Shown here: one piece after another, positions 11,149-24,303 of the stretch | How positions within the stretch are numbered: position 1 is the stretch's first letter | Layout of the letters: the number at the start of each line of letters is the position of its first letter | Assembly (NCBI GenBank): GCA_017893485.1 | Contig: CM030361.1 | Coordinates: forward strand, 142,724,941 to 142,788,940 | Direction: 5' to 3' | Source of the DNA: Hemerocallis citrina | Lineage: Eukaryota; Streptophyta; Magnoliopsida; Asparagales; Asphodelaceae | DNA length: 64,000 nt | Translations under genes and position numbers: made by a program | The notes under the pieces: model-generated | Databases searched by the model: none | What the model saw: the letters and a program-made list of their open reading frames with translations, nothing else | Told to the model about the DNA's origin: nothing

Positions 11149-14019
11149 TGTCACGCCCCGCTTCCCAGGATACGGGAACACAGGCATGTAACTAAGGCCC
11201 AACGAATAATGCGAATACATCATTCATAAGCTGTATAATTAACTCAACAACAAGATAACAATATCAACCATGCAAGCATGTAAAATCACAATAGGATAAC
11301 AAAGTACATGACATAATACAGGACGTAACCAATAACTGGAAAAGAAACATAGTTACGGGTCAAACACGCCCGGATCACAACAAAGAGTACATGAATAAAA
11401 CATGAACTAAATAACATGAAATTAAATAAGACTGAAGTCTTTGCTCAGCAACACCTTCGGGTAATTTTCCATCTGGACCTGCATATTATTACAAAAAGAA
11501 AAAATAAGGGAGTACCCGTTAATGCAAGTCACGGGCCGCAAGTGGTACAAGCTAACGGGACAAATATAAAAACAAAACAAGAAGTAGGAAAAAGAGCAAG
11601 GGACCATGAATCATGTAATAGAACAAATACAACATGCAAACAGGATCATGAACAGGTATGCATGAAAACAAGTAAATAAATCCATAGAAACATGTAACAT
11701 GTAAACAAGTAAGCAAGCAAACATGTCAACATGAACGCGTAACATGTAACAAGTAAACAAGTCATCATGAGCATGTAACATGTAATTGGATCATGCAAGT
11801 GTACATGTTAATGTTATATCTTTTATTAATCTAACTAGGTAGCACTTTATGTGCCCCATACCATATGGTTGCTACTCGCAATAAAGTAAACGTTTAGACT
11901 AGTGGTGGATTCTATAGATCACGTACTCGAGAATCATGTCATGTCATGTCATGTCAATTGTATCTTATATCGAGATACATGTAATGTGGAACATGTAGTG
12001 TGACTTGTAACGTGCACATGTAAACCTGTAATTTAGCAAACTTGCAACTTGTAACTTGTAATTTGCATCGAGGAACCGCGAGCCCCCGTCCGAGTACGCT
12101 CTTCTATATTGCCCACTACTAAATCTTTTCCCTTATACCCCGGCTTGTTATCTTTTTATTTTAATCAAACATGAACAATAACTACATGCAACAACAAGGA
12201 CGGGTAACATGACAGGATTAGGTATCAAGACTTATGCAATGCAGGAAACATATTTCAGGGTCTATAAAACATGTGGTGACTATGATGTGACCAATGACAT
12301 GTATAAAACTTAATCAAGAATAACTAGATATCATAACAATATACAACCTAGTAACAAGCAATTCATGCACAACATCCTATATAGTTCTAAGAGTATATAT
12401 GTGCATCGTGTTTATGCAATGCATATGGTGATAGAGTATTCGCGATCATGTATGAATACGGGATCAATAGATAATGTATAATACGAATAGAGTCAAGGAA
12501 TATACTTGCGGTATTTTGCAAAGAAGCTTGTACTAGAACAAACGGATTGTACAAGAGGATACTTGCCTGTTAGTTGACGATAATGAAATTGAAGACAAGA
12601 ATAACGGAATTAGAATCACGGGCAATAGAACACGTGCAAGGTATGTGACAGCCACGCCAAAATAGCAAATTTCCAAAATAGTAAACAACAAATCCACAAA
12701 GCAAACTCCAAAATAGCAAACAACCCACCTTCTCCAAAATAGCAGCAACTCCTTCACAAACTCCAAGACAGCAAACATTCCCAACAACAACTCCAAGACA
12801 GCAACACTCCAGTTCAATCTCCTACTCCACACCACCAAACACCAATACAACTAAACTAATCCCCACAACACCCAAAACAGCAACAATCCAATACTGTTTC
12901 CTTCTTCACATCGACACAGAGAGAGAGGGGGGGAGAGAGAGCGAGAAAAGGAAATGGCGACGGGGACTCGACCGAGAAGCGAGGCTTCGATGGGGCTTCG
13001 ATGGGACTTCGGGGGTTGAGGACAACAATAGAGGGAGCTCGGTAATGGGTTGGCAACGGTGGGAGAGCGAGGGGTCGATGGCGAAGTTCGAGCGGGAATC
13101 GCTCGCAAGGTAGTTGACGGCAAGGCAGGTGGCGGTGCAACGGCGGAGGAAGGGTACTTCGGTGATGGGTTCTTTGTTTCGGCGAGGTTGGCGATCGGAG
13201 TTCGAGCAAGAAGATGGAGAGGACTTTGGGGTTGCTCGACAGTGGCTTGAGCGGAGGAGGCACTGTTGGACTGAGACGAGGAGAGAAGGAGCGAGGCGAA
13301 CGGAGGGCGAGGCGAGCGCAGGCGACGGTGGCAGTGGTTGAGGGCGCTCAGGTGATGAGCGGAGAGGGTGACGGAACAGGGCGGAGGAGATGGAGATGAG
13401 GCTTCGAGGTCGGGGTGATTGAGAGCGGGAGATGGAGGAAGGAGGAGAGGGAAGTGGGTTCTCTTATGTTTTTGTTTTCAAAACAGGGAGGATGAGAGAA
13501 TGAGACAGGGAAAAGAGAGTACATAATAATATAATTAGTAATAAAGTAGTGGGGTAAGAGAGAGTGGGGGTAGTTACGAGGAGATGGGGGAGTGTGGTCT
13601 GCAACGTGGGGAGTTGAAGTACGGGACAGAAAAGTGGGGGTGTGGAGAATTTGTATACGGATAAGTGTAGGATAAATCTGTACAAATAGGGGTACTGGGT
13701 TTGGTGGATTTGGGCTTGGGCTCATGGGATCAAAATATTTAAACAAAACAATTAGAGTATTGGGCTAAATTCTGGGTTCAGATTAATTTAATAAAATCAA
13801 ATATGAATTTGGGCTTTAGAATAAGCAATTGGGTTTCAGATTAACAAATAATAAAATTAAAATACAAAATTAGGCTTTTAACATAGTTAAACAATTGGGC
13901 TTCAAAAATAGTTTAAATAATAAAATCAATTAAGGAAAAATAGTTATAAGATACTGAGGATTTAAATTCGGAAAAATACTTTTCAAAAAAAATATGTATT
14001 AATGGAAACAGGGATTACA
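11149..14019 (-). repeat. Left (3') LTR of element C
   Basis: 2871 bp. It begins TGTCACGCCCCGCTTCCCAG and ends GGGATTACA. It includes an ATGTC tandem near 11938-11955, a CT/GA-rich leader-like zone around 12900-13600 and AT-rich sequence. Open frames on both strands here are repeat shadows. Confidence 0.93.
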
Positions 14020-14034
14020 AATCCTACCCACCTT
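14020..14034 (-). promoter_or_regulatory. Polypurine tract of element C
   Basis: On the minus strand AAGGTGGGTAGGATT directly precedes the LTR start TGTAATCCC, the expected position of the plus-strand primer for reverse transcription. Confidence 0.75.
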
Positions 14035-14743
14035 ACAACAAAATTTCGTCCTCAAAATTTGCGTTGGCGATACATAGGACATAGCAAAAGCAAGCTATGG
14101 GGTAACAAAATAGAGAATTTAAAAGGGAAAGAACAAAGTGGTGGCAATACCCGAATTTGAAGAGAATACGGCAAGAAAGAAATAATAGCATGATATTCAG
14201 TATTGAATCAACAATGAGGATGAATGCAAGTGCAAAAGAATGATGACCCAAGAATTGAAATACGACAAAATAACAAAATACCTGCAATTGCACCCAGACA
14301 GTCTCTGCTTCCACTGCAATCGGGTCGGAGGCTTGACCGCACTCTTCAGCTTGTCCTCCACTGGGAGCTGCTCCTCCAGTTGGTGCGCTTCTCCGTATCT
14401 TTCGGCAATTCCGAATCTTGTGGTCCTTCGCTCCGCATGCAAGACATCGACGATTGGCATTCCAGCAATCTTTGTGTAGGTGACCAATCTTGCAGCAATA
14501 GCTACATGTCGGATTCTTCTTCTCATGAGTCTTCTTCATGATGGCGAATGCGTGATGCTGCTGCGCAAATATGTTCAGTCGAGTGAGTTTTGCGTACTCC
14601 TGAATCCTTTCCAGACTGGATCTCACTAGCTCATTGTGTTCTTGTTGTAGTTCCATCATTCTTTGCATCTCGTGGAGAATGGCAGTGATATTCACAGATG
14701 TCGCTTCCTTGGGCAGAAGAGTCGAAGTGTCCTCACCAGCCAT
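14033..14743 (-). CDS. Deleted gag of element C with two zinc knuckles
   Basis: An intact 236-codon frame starts at ATG (14743). It begins MAGEDTSTLLPKEATSVN with a helical segment (HEMQRMMELQQEHNELVRSS) and then jumps to the gag C-terminal part (EYAKLTRLNIFAQQ), so most of the capsid-like gag domain is missing. Two perfect CCHC knuckles follow: CSYCCKIGHLHKDC and CLACGAKDHKIRNC, the nucleic-acid binding units of gag. After a G/P/Q-rich tail, the hydrophobic translation from about 14281 down looks non-coding: it is pyrimidine-rich and follows an AG|GT that resembles a splice donor. The frame ends FEDEILL next to the polypurine tract, resembling the 3' end of Tekay-type internal domains. Whether any protein is made is unknown. 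Confidence 0.78.
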   Translation of the reverse strand: MAGEDTSTLLPKEATSVNITAILHEMQRMMELQQEHNELVRSSLERIQEYAKLTRLNIFAQQHHAFAIMKKTHEKKNPTCSYCCKIGHLHKDCWNANRRCLACGAKDHKIRNCRKIRRSAPTGGAAPSGGQAEECGQASDPIAVEAETVWVQLQVFCYFVVFQFLGHHSFALAFILIVDSILNIMLLFLSCRILFKFGYCHHFVLSLLNSLFCYPIACFCYVLCIANANFEDEILL

Positions 14744-14928
14744 AGTCTACAAAACCATAAAGTTGGTGAGTATCCAGGTTATATGTTGGTTATTTATTAT
14801 CCATGTGATTAACGTGGTGCACATGTTGTTGAGTTAACCTAGCTAAACTCTAACATAATTAGAGTCTAACCTGGCTGAGTCAAGCCTGTCTAATGTATTA
14901 GTCAAACTAACACATTAGCCAAACCTGG

Positions 14929-14940
14929 GCTCTGATACCA
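14929..14940 (-). promoter_or_regulatory. Primer-binding site of element C (initiator Met-tRNA)
   Basis: On the minus strand TGGTATCAGAGC lies 10 nt inside the 5' LTR. It is complementary to the 3' end of initiator tRNA-Met and fixes the element's orientation. Confidence 0.92.
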
Positions 14941-14950
14941 CTAAAAACCT

Positions 14951-17900
14951 TGTCATGCCCCGCTTCCCAGAATACGGGAACACAGGCACGTAACTGAGGC
15001 TCAGCGAATAATGCGAATACATTATTCATAAGCTGTATAATTAACTCAACAACAAGATAACAATATCAACCACGTAAGCATGTAAAATCACAATAGAATA
15101 ACAAAGTACATGACATAGTACATGATATAATACAGGACATAACCAAAAACTGGAAAAGAAACATAGTTACGGGTCAAACATGCCCGGATTACAATAAAGA
15201 GTACATGAATAAAATATGAACTAAATAACATGAAATTAAATAAGACTAAAATCTTTGCTTAGCAACACCTTCGGGTAATTCTCCATCTGGACCTGCAAGT
15301 ATATTATTACTGTGACACCCCAAATTTTTTTTTTGACAAAACTAAACCTCTAAATTCAATTCTATCAATTTCTCTATCACTTTAAATATAAAATAAGATA
15401 AGTTTATTTCAAATAAAATTTTGGCCCCCTGAAATTTCTATCCCGAAACAAAAAGGGCTTACGGAATTATGCTCTAAATTCCGTAGCTCACAACACAGGC
15501 AATATAATCATGGGCTCCCCAGGCCAAAATGAGCATAATCACACAAGCAATATAAATATCATGCTCTGGAGGCCAAACTCATAACATAATATCAATTATC
15601 AATTAAAAACCATAAATTTTTAAAAACTTATATAAGTAATAGCAAAATTAAAGAAAAACTTTCCAAAAATCAATCACAGAACTCAATACTCCACAACGAG
15701 GTGGGTACAGGCTTTCTTACCTCATCGCAGCACTATATCTATATATGTTCACTTTAATACAAAATAATACATCAACTTTCCATGATTCTTTATATACTAA
15801 TTACATAAATAATCAATCATCTCAATAGAATATAATTTCTAACTCTATAACTATCTCACCGGGCTGCTAGCAAACCTGCAGGAGAGTTAGGGTTGTCCAC
15901 CCTCAAGGAGGGACCCCCCTAACCCCCAGAAAACAACAGGGGTTAGCCATTTCTGGTGTGAGTATAATTATTAATCTAGTAAATAAATTTAATTGTATAA
16001 AGAAAATAAATTAAACTTACAAACATCAAGTTAAGAAGATGCAACCTGAAATCTGAACATAAGAACATCACCAATACGATTTATATCAAAATACTCTTCA
16101 AATCTGCATCCAACTGTATACATATCCATAACGTCACACAATTTCCTATATACATCACACTAACGGCATATATATCTTTTCTTCATCATTATTAACCATG
16201 CACTTCATTTACTTGTATTATATCATGTTTCACCTCATAAACATATGCATCTATTCTCATAACACCACATTCATTCACAACCACTTTCTTTCACATGCAC
16301 AGTCACTTCCTTTCACATTCACAATTCACGTTCCAATTTCTTTACTCTCACATTTTTATTTACACTTAGTTATTTTATTAGTTTGTCGACCAGTGAGCCA
16401 CAGTATCCCAACATACTGAAAGCTGACAGCCTAGTAAACATGCGATCCAATGCTCACACAGAGTCTTACTCGTCCGAGGCTACGTCTTCCTCCTAGCCAA
16501 ACTAGCGAGGAAACCACTTACCCCAAACATAGTTTGGGTCCACTTACCCCAAGCCAATCCTTGGGTATTAAGAGGTCTAGCCCAAACCCCCAGGATTGCT
16601 ATAGGTACTGGTCAACAAAACCATCTGTTATTAGCATTAATCATTTCATCTTTCTTTATCAACACAAGCATTTCACTTTTGATTTACAACGGGTCATGTT
16701 TTTGACTTTAACCACATGAATTAGTAACACATTTTATTAGCACGAGCCATCTTATCTTTTATCTTACCATTTGATGCATATCCGGTGTCCACAATATTAA
16801 CCATCATATCATTATACCACATTATGCATACACCCTGTCATTCAACATATAAAAACATCATATCATATTATTGCATAATATTAATGTGCCAAAATATTTA
16901 TTTTTCCATAACATCCCACATTAAGGATACCATATTATTCATTACCTCATTGTATCATATATAGGCATATGCCAAGTTATAACATTACTAAAAGAACTAC
17001 ATTATGTTATTCCATATCGTAAGAGTATCAAAACATATAATTCATCACATTATAATATCATACTATTGCTCATTAATTCACTTTGAACATAATTATAGTG
17101 TAAACATATACCCACTTACTAATTTCATCAATTATCACATCACGAGTCAATAACATGATATATATATATCACAAACGTACACCACACATGCGGGTTTCCA
17201 AGAAAAAGAGCCAAAATAACTTATTTCCTCTAATTAAATCTCCTAATATCCAATTATAGCATACTAGCTCATACACCATGTTCCATGTAAGTAAAATCAC
17301 CTATAAGGGCCTATATGTACCAAAACATACACCAAACATGCACTATAAATACACGGATTTCCAAAACATGATCACAATCACTAATTTCATCTAATTACAT
17401 CTTATAACATCCATCCATAGCATGCTAGCCCATACACAAGGCTCCACATGTACCAAATTACCTATATCGGCCTATATACCCCCAAAAACATGCACAAAAC
17501 ATGCACGAGGTAAAAATATGCATAAACAATTTAATATATTTAGTTTTTATACATCAACACATCACATTAACCCATAATATAGGTTTTATATACTTAAAAT
17601 AGTTAATTTCACCAAATATCTCGAAAACCCGTTTTCGGACCCTTAAAAATCCGTATTTTCATTGAAAATCAATTTTTGGCATAACTTCTACAAAATATAT
17701 CAAAAAGCCACGAAATTTGGCCACAATATAAAATATTTATAGATACAACATACTCACCTGACGGATCGAGCACACGATGTCCCACGTCTGCCTGATAGCC
17801 AGTCGAAGTTCAACTTTTTCCACCTAATTGGAAAATTATAGTACCGATTAGCTTAAAACTCAAAACTTGACCTACGGATCTCCAAATTCGAATCCGTTAC

Positions 17901-20900
17901 CACCCACACGTCACAAATGACATATGTAGGTGAGCTACATCGACGAATTTCAAATTCGAATCCCAATACCATAACTCACATATTGATCGGAGGCTTACTA
18001 ATAGGAAAATTTCCTATTTCCTAATTTCTTTAATCTCCTTTGTCCTAATCTCTCAAATTAGGGTTAATAATAATAATAAGACTCAATTACACCTCCGAAC
18101 CCATCAAATTCTCACCTAAATCTCGCTCGGGCATTTCACCGAACACCCGGCGTGCATACAGGGTATACCCGTATTTTCGAGATTCCGATGGGTTTCTAAC
18201 TCCATAAAATTTTCACTAAACCCATTCTAAATTGTTTCCCTTTAATACACAACAAATTCTATAACTCATACTTATCAATTATTCTATTTATTATCCAAAT
18301 TCTAAAGCCAACACACTAATTAATTTATAATTCACAAACTACTCAATTTCTTACCAATCTTTCTTCTCTATAATTACTAGCATCACCTAATTACCTTACT
18401 ATATCATTTTCTAGCACTAAACTCAAAATCATATATTCACATAAAATAGGGTTTCACAATTTCTCACCTTACAAAACATATCCTCACAAACGGACTCCAA
18501 AAATGAACAGAGCACCTCAAAAATAGCCTAAACCTTCATTTTTTCTTGAAGAAATGGGTTGGAAAGCTAGGGTTTGAAAAGCCATGGTGTTGGTCGGTGG
18601 TGGGGTTTCTTTTTCTGGCCGAAATCAGAATGGGGAGGAGGAGAGGAGGGTAGGAAAATGTAAATAAGGAGGTAAAATTGCTTATAGGTCCTTATTGGAC
18701 CATAGCTTTACATATATACCCTTCTAGTTAACTCTTCTAGGGTTTTTCTTGTAAAAATCACTCCATAATATACTTAAATTCATCCCAAACACAAAATAAA
18801 ATTAGAAATGCATTTCTATGCATAATTGTAATCAAAATCAATAGTTATGAACGATAGCAATACATATAAATATGTATACATACGAATATCGCAATATTTT
18901 AGAAAAATACTTTCAACTTCAAACTATAATTTAATAACTCGAAAATTTTAACCCCCCATAATGTACAAATACCCCAGAAAAATTTCAGGTCAAATCGGAT
19001 TCGTCTCTTCCGAGAAAACTCACCTCAAAACTTCTATATTTTCAATTTTTCCCGTTTACCCCAAAACATCAATTTAATCATTCTAATACTAATAAAATCA
19101 ATTAATAGGGGTAAATATACTCAAAAACATATTTAAAAATAATTTAAATCAAATAATTGAGGAAATAAAAAAAACAACAGATGTTACAATTTCAAAAAGA
19201 AGAAACAAGGGGGTACCTGTTAATGCAAGTCACGGGCCGCAAGTGGTACAAGCTAACGGGACAAATATAAAAACAAAACAAGAAGTAGGAAAAAGAGCAA
19301 GGGACCAAGAATCATGTAATAGGACAAATACAATATGCAAACAGGATCATGAACAGGCATGCATGAAAACAAGTAAACAAATCCATAGGAACATGTAACA
19401 TATAAACAAGTAAGCAATCAAACGTGTCAACATGAACGCGTAACATGTAAATAAGTAAGCAAGTCATCATGAACATGTAACATGTAATTGGATCATGCAA
19501 GTGTACATGTTAATGTCATATCTTTTATTAATCTAACTAGGTAGCACTTCATGCGTCCCATACCACATGGTTGCTACTCGCAATAAAGTGAACGTTTAGA
19601 CTAGTGGTGGATTCTATAGGTCACGTACTCGAGAATCATGTCATGTCATGTCATGTCATGTCAATTGTATCTTGTATCGAGATACGTGCAATGTGGAACA
19701 TATAGTGTGATTTGTAACGTGCACATGTAAACCTGTAATTTAGCAAACTTGTAACTTGTAATTTGCAATTTGTATCGAGGAACCACGAGCCCCCGTCCGA
19801 GTACACTCTTCTATATTACCCACTACTAAATTTTTTTCCTTATACCCCGGCTTGTTATCTTTTTATTTTAATCAAACATAAACAATAACTACATGCAACA
19901 ATAAGAACGGGTAACATGACAGGATCAAGTATCAAGACTTATGCAATGCAGGAAACATATTTCAGGGTCTATAAAACATGTGGTGACTATGATGTGACCA
20001 ATGGCATGTATAAAACTTAACCAAGAATAACTAGATATCATAACAATATGCAACCTAGTAACAAGCAATTCATGCACAACATCCTATATAGTTCTAAGAG
20101 TATATATGTGCATCGTGTTTATGCAATGCATATGATGACAGAGTATTCGCGATCATGTACGAATACGGGATCAATAGATTATGTATAATACGAATAGAGT
20201 CAAGGAATATACTTGCGATATTTTGCAAAGAAGCTTGTACTAGAACAAACGGATTGTACAAGAGAATACTTGCTTGTTAGTTAACGACAATGAAATTGAA
20301 GACAAGAATAATGGGATCAGAATTCCGGGCAGTAGAACACGTGCAAGCTATGTGGCAGCCATGCCAAAATAGCAAATTCCCAAAATAGTAAACAGCAACT
20401 CTGCAAAGCAAACTCCAAAATAGCAAACAACCCACCTTCTCCAAAACAGCAGCAACTCCTTCACAAACTCCAAGACAGCAAACACTCCCAACAACAACTC
20501 CAAGATAGAAACACTCCAGTTCAATCTCCTACTCCACACCACCAAACACCAATAAAACAACAATACAACTAAACTAATCCCCACAACACCCAAAACAGCA
20601 ACAATCCAATACTGTTTCCTTCTTCACATCGACACAGAGAGAGAGAGAGGGAGAGAGCGGGAAAAGGAAATGGCAACAGGGACTCGACCAAGAGGCGGGG
20701 CTTCGATGGGGCTTCGGGGGTTGAGGACAACAATGGAAGGAGCTCGGTGATGGGTTGGCAACGGCAGGAGAGCGAGGGGTCCACGGCAAAGTTCGAGCGG
20801 GAAGCGCTCGCGAGGTGGTTAACGGCAAGACAGGTGGCGGTGCAACAGCGGAGGAAGGGTACTTCGGTGATGGGTTCTCTATTTCGGCGAGGCTGGCGAT

Positions 20901-21723
20901 CGGAGTTCGAGCAAGAAGATGGAGAGGACTTCAGGGTTGCTCGACAGTGGCTTGAGCGGAGGAGGCGATGTTGGACTGAGACAAGGAGAGAAGGAGCTAG
21001 GCGAACGAAGGGCGGGGCGAGCGTAGGTGATAGTGGTGGTGGTTGAGGGCGCTCGGGTGATGAGTGGAGAGGGCGACGGGACAGGGCGGAGGAGATGGAG
21101 ATGAGGCTTCGAGGTCGGGGTGATTGAGAGCGAGAGATGGAGGAAGGAGGAGAGGGAAGTAGGTTCTCTTCTATTTTTGATTTCAAAATAGGGAGGAAGA
21201 GAGAATGAGACGGGGAAAGGGGAGTATTTAATAATATAATAAGTAATGAAGTAGTGGGGTAAGAGCGAGTGGGGGTAGTTACGGGGAGATGGGGGAGTGT
21301 GGTCTACAATGTGGGGAGTTGAAGTACGAGACAGAAAAGTGGGGATGTGGAGAATTTGTATACGGATAAGTGTAGGATAAATCTATACAAATAGGGGTAC
21401 TGGGTTTGGTGGATTTGGGCTTGGGCTCATGGGCTCAAAATATTTAAACAAAACAATTAGAGTATTGGGCTAAATTCTGGGTTCAGATTAATTTAATAAA
21501 ATCGAATATGAATTTGGGCTTTAGAATAAGCAATTGGGTTTCAGATTAACAAATAATAAAATTAAAACTCAAAATTGGGCTTTCAATATAGTTAAACAAT
21601 TGGGCTTCAAAAATAGTTTTAAATAATAAAATCAATTAAGGAAAAATAGTTATAAGATACTGAGGATTTAAATTTGAAAAATACTTTTAAAAAACAAATG
21701 TATTAATGGAAACAGGGGTTACA
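14951..21723 (-). repeat. Right (5') LTR of element C, split by solo LTR D
   Basis: Segments 14951-15310 and 19189-21723 together align with 11149-14019. It begins TGTCATGCCCCGCTTCCCAG and ends GGGGTTACA followed by the duplication ATTAC. Without D and one TSD copy it is about 2890 bp. Confidence 0.92.
15311..19188 (-). mobile_element. Element D: 3.9-kb solo LTR
   Basis: It starts TGTGACACCCC and ends AGATGTTACA. The flanks ATTAC (15306-15310) and ATTTC (19189-19193) are a 5-bp target duplication with one substitution. The empty site is visible in the left LTR of C near 11480 (TATTATTACAAAAAG). No PBS, polypurine tract, gag or pol is seen in the 3878 bp, which are AT-rich throughout. The length suggests a family with very large LTRs; which lineage cannot be said from the LTR alone. 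Confidence 0.87.
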
Positions 21724-22452
21724 ATTACCGATCTCTAACTCTCCCTCTTCCCACACGTGCACGTGTGATGCACTTGCACACACTTCCCAAATTAATTATT
21801 TAAAAACATAAACTATAAATATGCATAATATTTACATAAAAATTTGTTTAATAATGTTTCATGCAGAAATAAAATAAACATACGCACTCTCCAAAATTTA
21901 TTTTGAAAACGGATACGCTCAAATACGCGCACCGAAACAAATACGTGTGTCGCACGTAAAATATCAAAAATACGAATTTGACTTTATCAATGAAAAATAT
22001 TGAAATATATTCTAAAACAACATAAGAAAATATATTTATTAATTTTACATATTCCACGATGTAATTGCTACATACGTAGAAAACACGTGCATTATACGTA
22101 CAAAAATATTTAGATAAAAAATACGAGAAAAATGAATTTCCGTTTTATAAAATAGATTTGAATACTGAAAATAAATAATTTAAACACACAAAAAATATTA
22201 CGTAGCGGTGGAAACATATAATCGATACATGCATCAAAAACACGTAAAAAGCACGCAAAAATGCAAAGATTGAAATTTAATGTTTTAGTTGATTTAAATA
22301 GGATAAAATATATGAGGAATGCATAAATAGTCAGAAATCAAAATACGTAATGAAAACACGTTACAAATATTACCAGTAACGGTACAAAATACACGTGCGT
22401 AACACACGAGGGCAAAATTGTCATTTCCAATTTTGTGGGGTGTTACAGCACC

Positions 22453-24303
22453 TCAGGAAAAACATACAGAAAATCCCGCACAACCAACGGTGCGACAACA
22501 TCATCAGCACACACTTCCTCCATAACTCCAACTTCCTGATTAGCCAACGTCTCCACACAAGCAAGCGGCATTTCACCGGCACAGAATTCAAATTTCTGAC
22601 GTTCTGGCATTCAAAACACCACATTCTTCTTGCGGCAGTCAATCACAGCACGAGTGGCACCAAGTCAATCCATCCCCAAGATAACATCAAAACCAGAATT
22701 GTTGATGACAATCAGATCGGCAACAAAATCAACACCACCAATAACCAAAGGACCTGATCGTAAATCTGAGAACACACGAAAACACCTCCACCTGTCGTAA
22801 TGTTCCAAGCTGCCAGCATAGCGCTGCTAGCCAAGAGATGCAGATCGACGAAGCGGGAGGAAACAAATGAATGAGTAGCCCTAGAGTCAAAAAGAGCATG
22901 AGCACGAAAGGAATGGACAAGGATAATGCCTAGCAAGAAGTCAAAGTGAGAACACAAAAGGTAGAAATAAAATGCAAGAAACAGACATGAATGAGAGGCT
23001 AACATGAATAAACAACAGGATAGGAGATTAAAATAGGCAAGGAAATCCAAAATAAAATACAAAATGAAAAACAACTAAAGATATATCTGCAGCAACGCTC
23101 AAGGCAGTCTCAGCATCCTACGTAGTCAAGTTGTAAGACTGACCACGACCTGTAGGAAGATTACCCTTAGGGGGCGGCTCTCTTGCCTCTGCGAGGGAAG
23201 CGGTGGTCCACCATGACCACGAACAAGCCCCCTGAGGAGCGGAACCTCCAACTGGTACAAGAGGTCTGGATTTAGGGCAATCACGAACCATGTGGTCCAC
23301 ACCTTCACATGCAAGGCACTGGCGGTTGGCTATCCTGCAGTCCTTGCGCATATGACCCACCTTGTGACAGAATCACAAATCTGACCTGACCTTGGAGCAA
23401 CAGGTGGATAAGGCAATGCTCTTACAGGAAGGGACGGAGCTGGCCTCTTAATAGGCCACCAGAAGGTCTAGCAGCAACAGAATGCTAAATGGCACGCTTC
23501 CTAGTACTGGTCTGTTCCTGAATTCTTGCAGCATCCATGATATCAGCATAAGAGCGAAGTCGCAAGGCAGCAATACGGTCCTGAATCTCAATATCCAAGC
23601 CCAACAGGAAAACGACGACCTCTATCTTCATCATTTGCCACCATAGCAATAGCAAAACGACTTAGTCGGGCAAATTTTGTAGCGTACTCATCCACAGTAC
23701 GATTCCCCTTATTCAAGACAGTGTTTAGTTTAACATCGATACTTTATGAAATAACAACGAAAAGCATGAATAAACACTATCTGACGAACCTGAGTTAAAG
23801 AAACAAACTGTCATCCATCTCATTCTTGGTGACATTAAGGGAAGAACTTCGTGAGGAAGCTTTCAGTGAAAGTGGTCCAGGGAATGGGTCGGCCCAATCG
23901 TTCAGCCTCAGTTTGCCACCAGATGTGGGCAAGGTCAACAAGTTGGATGCTCACCACATCCACACGATCAACATCCACAATATGTGCTGTAGTCAACAAC
24001 TGCTTAGTCCTGATAAGTCATTGCTTGGCTTCAAGTAGACCTTCATTGCCCTGAGAACTTGTCTGGATGGAGCCTCATGAAATCTGCCACATTGCCAGGT
24101 CTTGGTGGCAGCACGACGGGGGCAGGCACAACGGGTTCTCTGTTAGCAGCTTCATAAGCCATTCTTAACTGTTGATTATGTTCCCGTTGCATCCGTATCA
24201 TCAGTTCATTGCGCTCATGCTGCATTTGTATTAACTGTGCAACAGTGGGCTCATCAGACTGATCATCCCCAGCACGGGAAGAAGAAGCACCTTTTTTAGC
24301 CAT
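22453..24303 (-). pseudogene. gag-protease remnant of element A
   Basis: Translation starts at MAKKGASSSRA (24303), with a coiled segment (LIQMQHERNELMIRMQREHN) and VADFMRLHPDKFSG, the usual entry to the gag domain. Frames then break repeatedly. Later come VDEYATKFARLSRFA, IQDRIAALRLRSYADIMDA, one intact CCHC knuckle (CLACEGVDHMVRDC) and a damaged first knuckle. The protease has HALFDSRATHSFVSSRF, where the active-site DSG has become DSR. The linker to RT (RAVIDCRKKNVVF, VRDF) runs to the element B insertion point. Between gag and protease (about 22933-23087) is a pyrimidine-rich, non-coding-looking stretch. Several inactivating changes make this a pseudogene. Confidence 0.88.

Larger units (their letters stand above)
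11149..21723 (-). mobile_element. Element C: gag-only LTR retrotransposon (TR-GAG-like), interrupted by D
   Basis: Two LTRs of about 2.9 kb (11149-14019; 14951-21723 minus the D insertion) flank only 931 bp of internal DNA with a PBS, a gag-derived frame and a polypurine tract. LTR ends are TGTCA...TTACA. A perfect 5-bp target duplication ATTAC lies at 11144-11148 and 21724-21728. There is no pol. The PBS with its 10-nt spacer (CTAAAAACCT) nearly matches element A (CTACAAACCT), so C belongs to the same Tekay/Del-like group and would need pol supplied in trans. LTR difference over the first ~175 bp is roughly 5%, mostly transitions (by eye). Confidence 0.93.
7524..22447 (-). mobile_element. 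Element B: ~4.3-kb solo LTR, interrupted by element C
   Basis: It begins TGTAATGCCCCGAATTCC and ends GGGGTGTTACA. It is bounded by a perfect 5-bp duplication GCACC at 7519-7523 and 22448-22452 and sits inside the pol gene of element A. Own sequence: 7524-11148 and 21724-22447. No gag, pol, PBS or second LTR of its own is seen, so a solo LTR left by LTR-LTR recombination is the simplest reading. It also holds a TA microsatellite and a CCCGTG-type repeat. The interval 7524-10130 is AT-rich with no supportable gene; near 8100-8370 a CCAGAGTACACTGCCCGACT motif recurs. Confidence 0.88.

Noticed and set aside
12533..13746. Overlapping frames on both strands in the LTR of element C, echoed at 20348-21186
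   Set aside because: GC- and GA-rich LTR sequence; frames on both strands with no protein motif and different breaks in the two copies.
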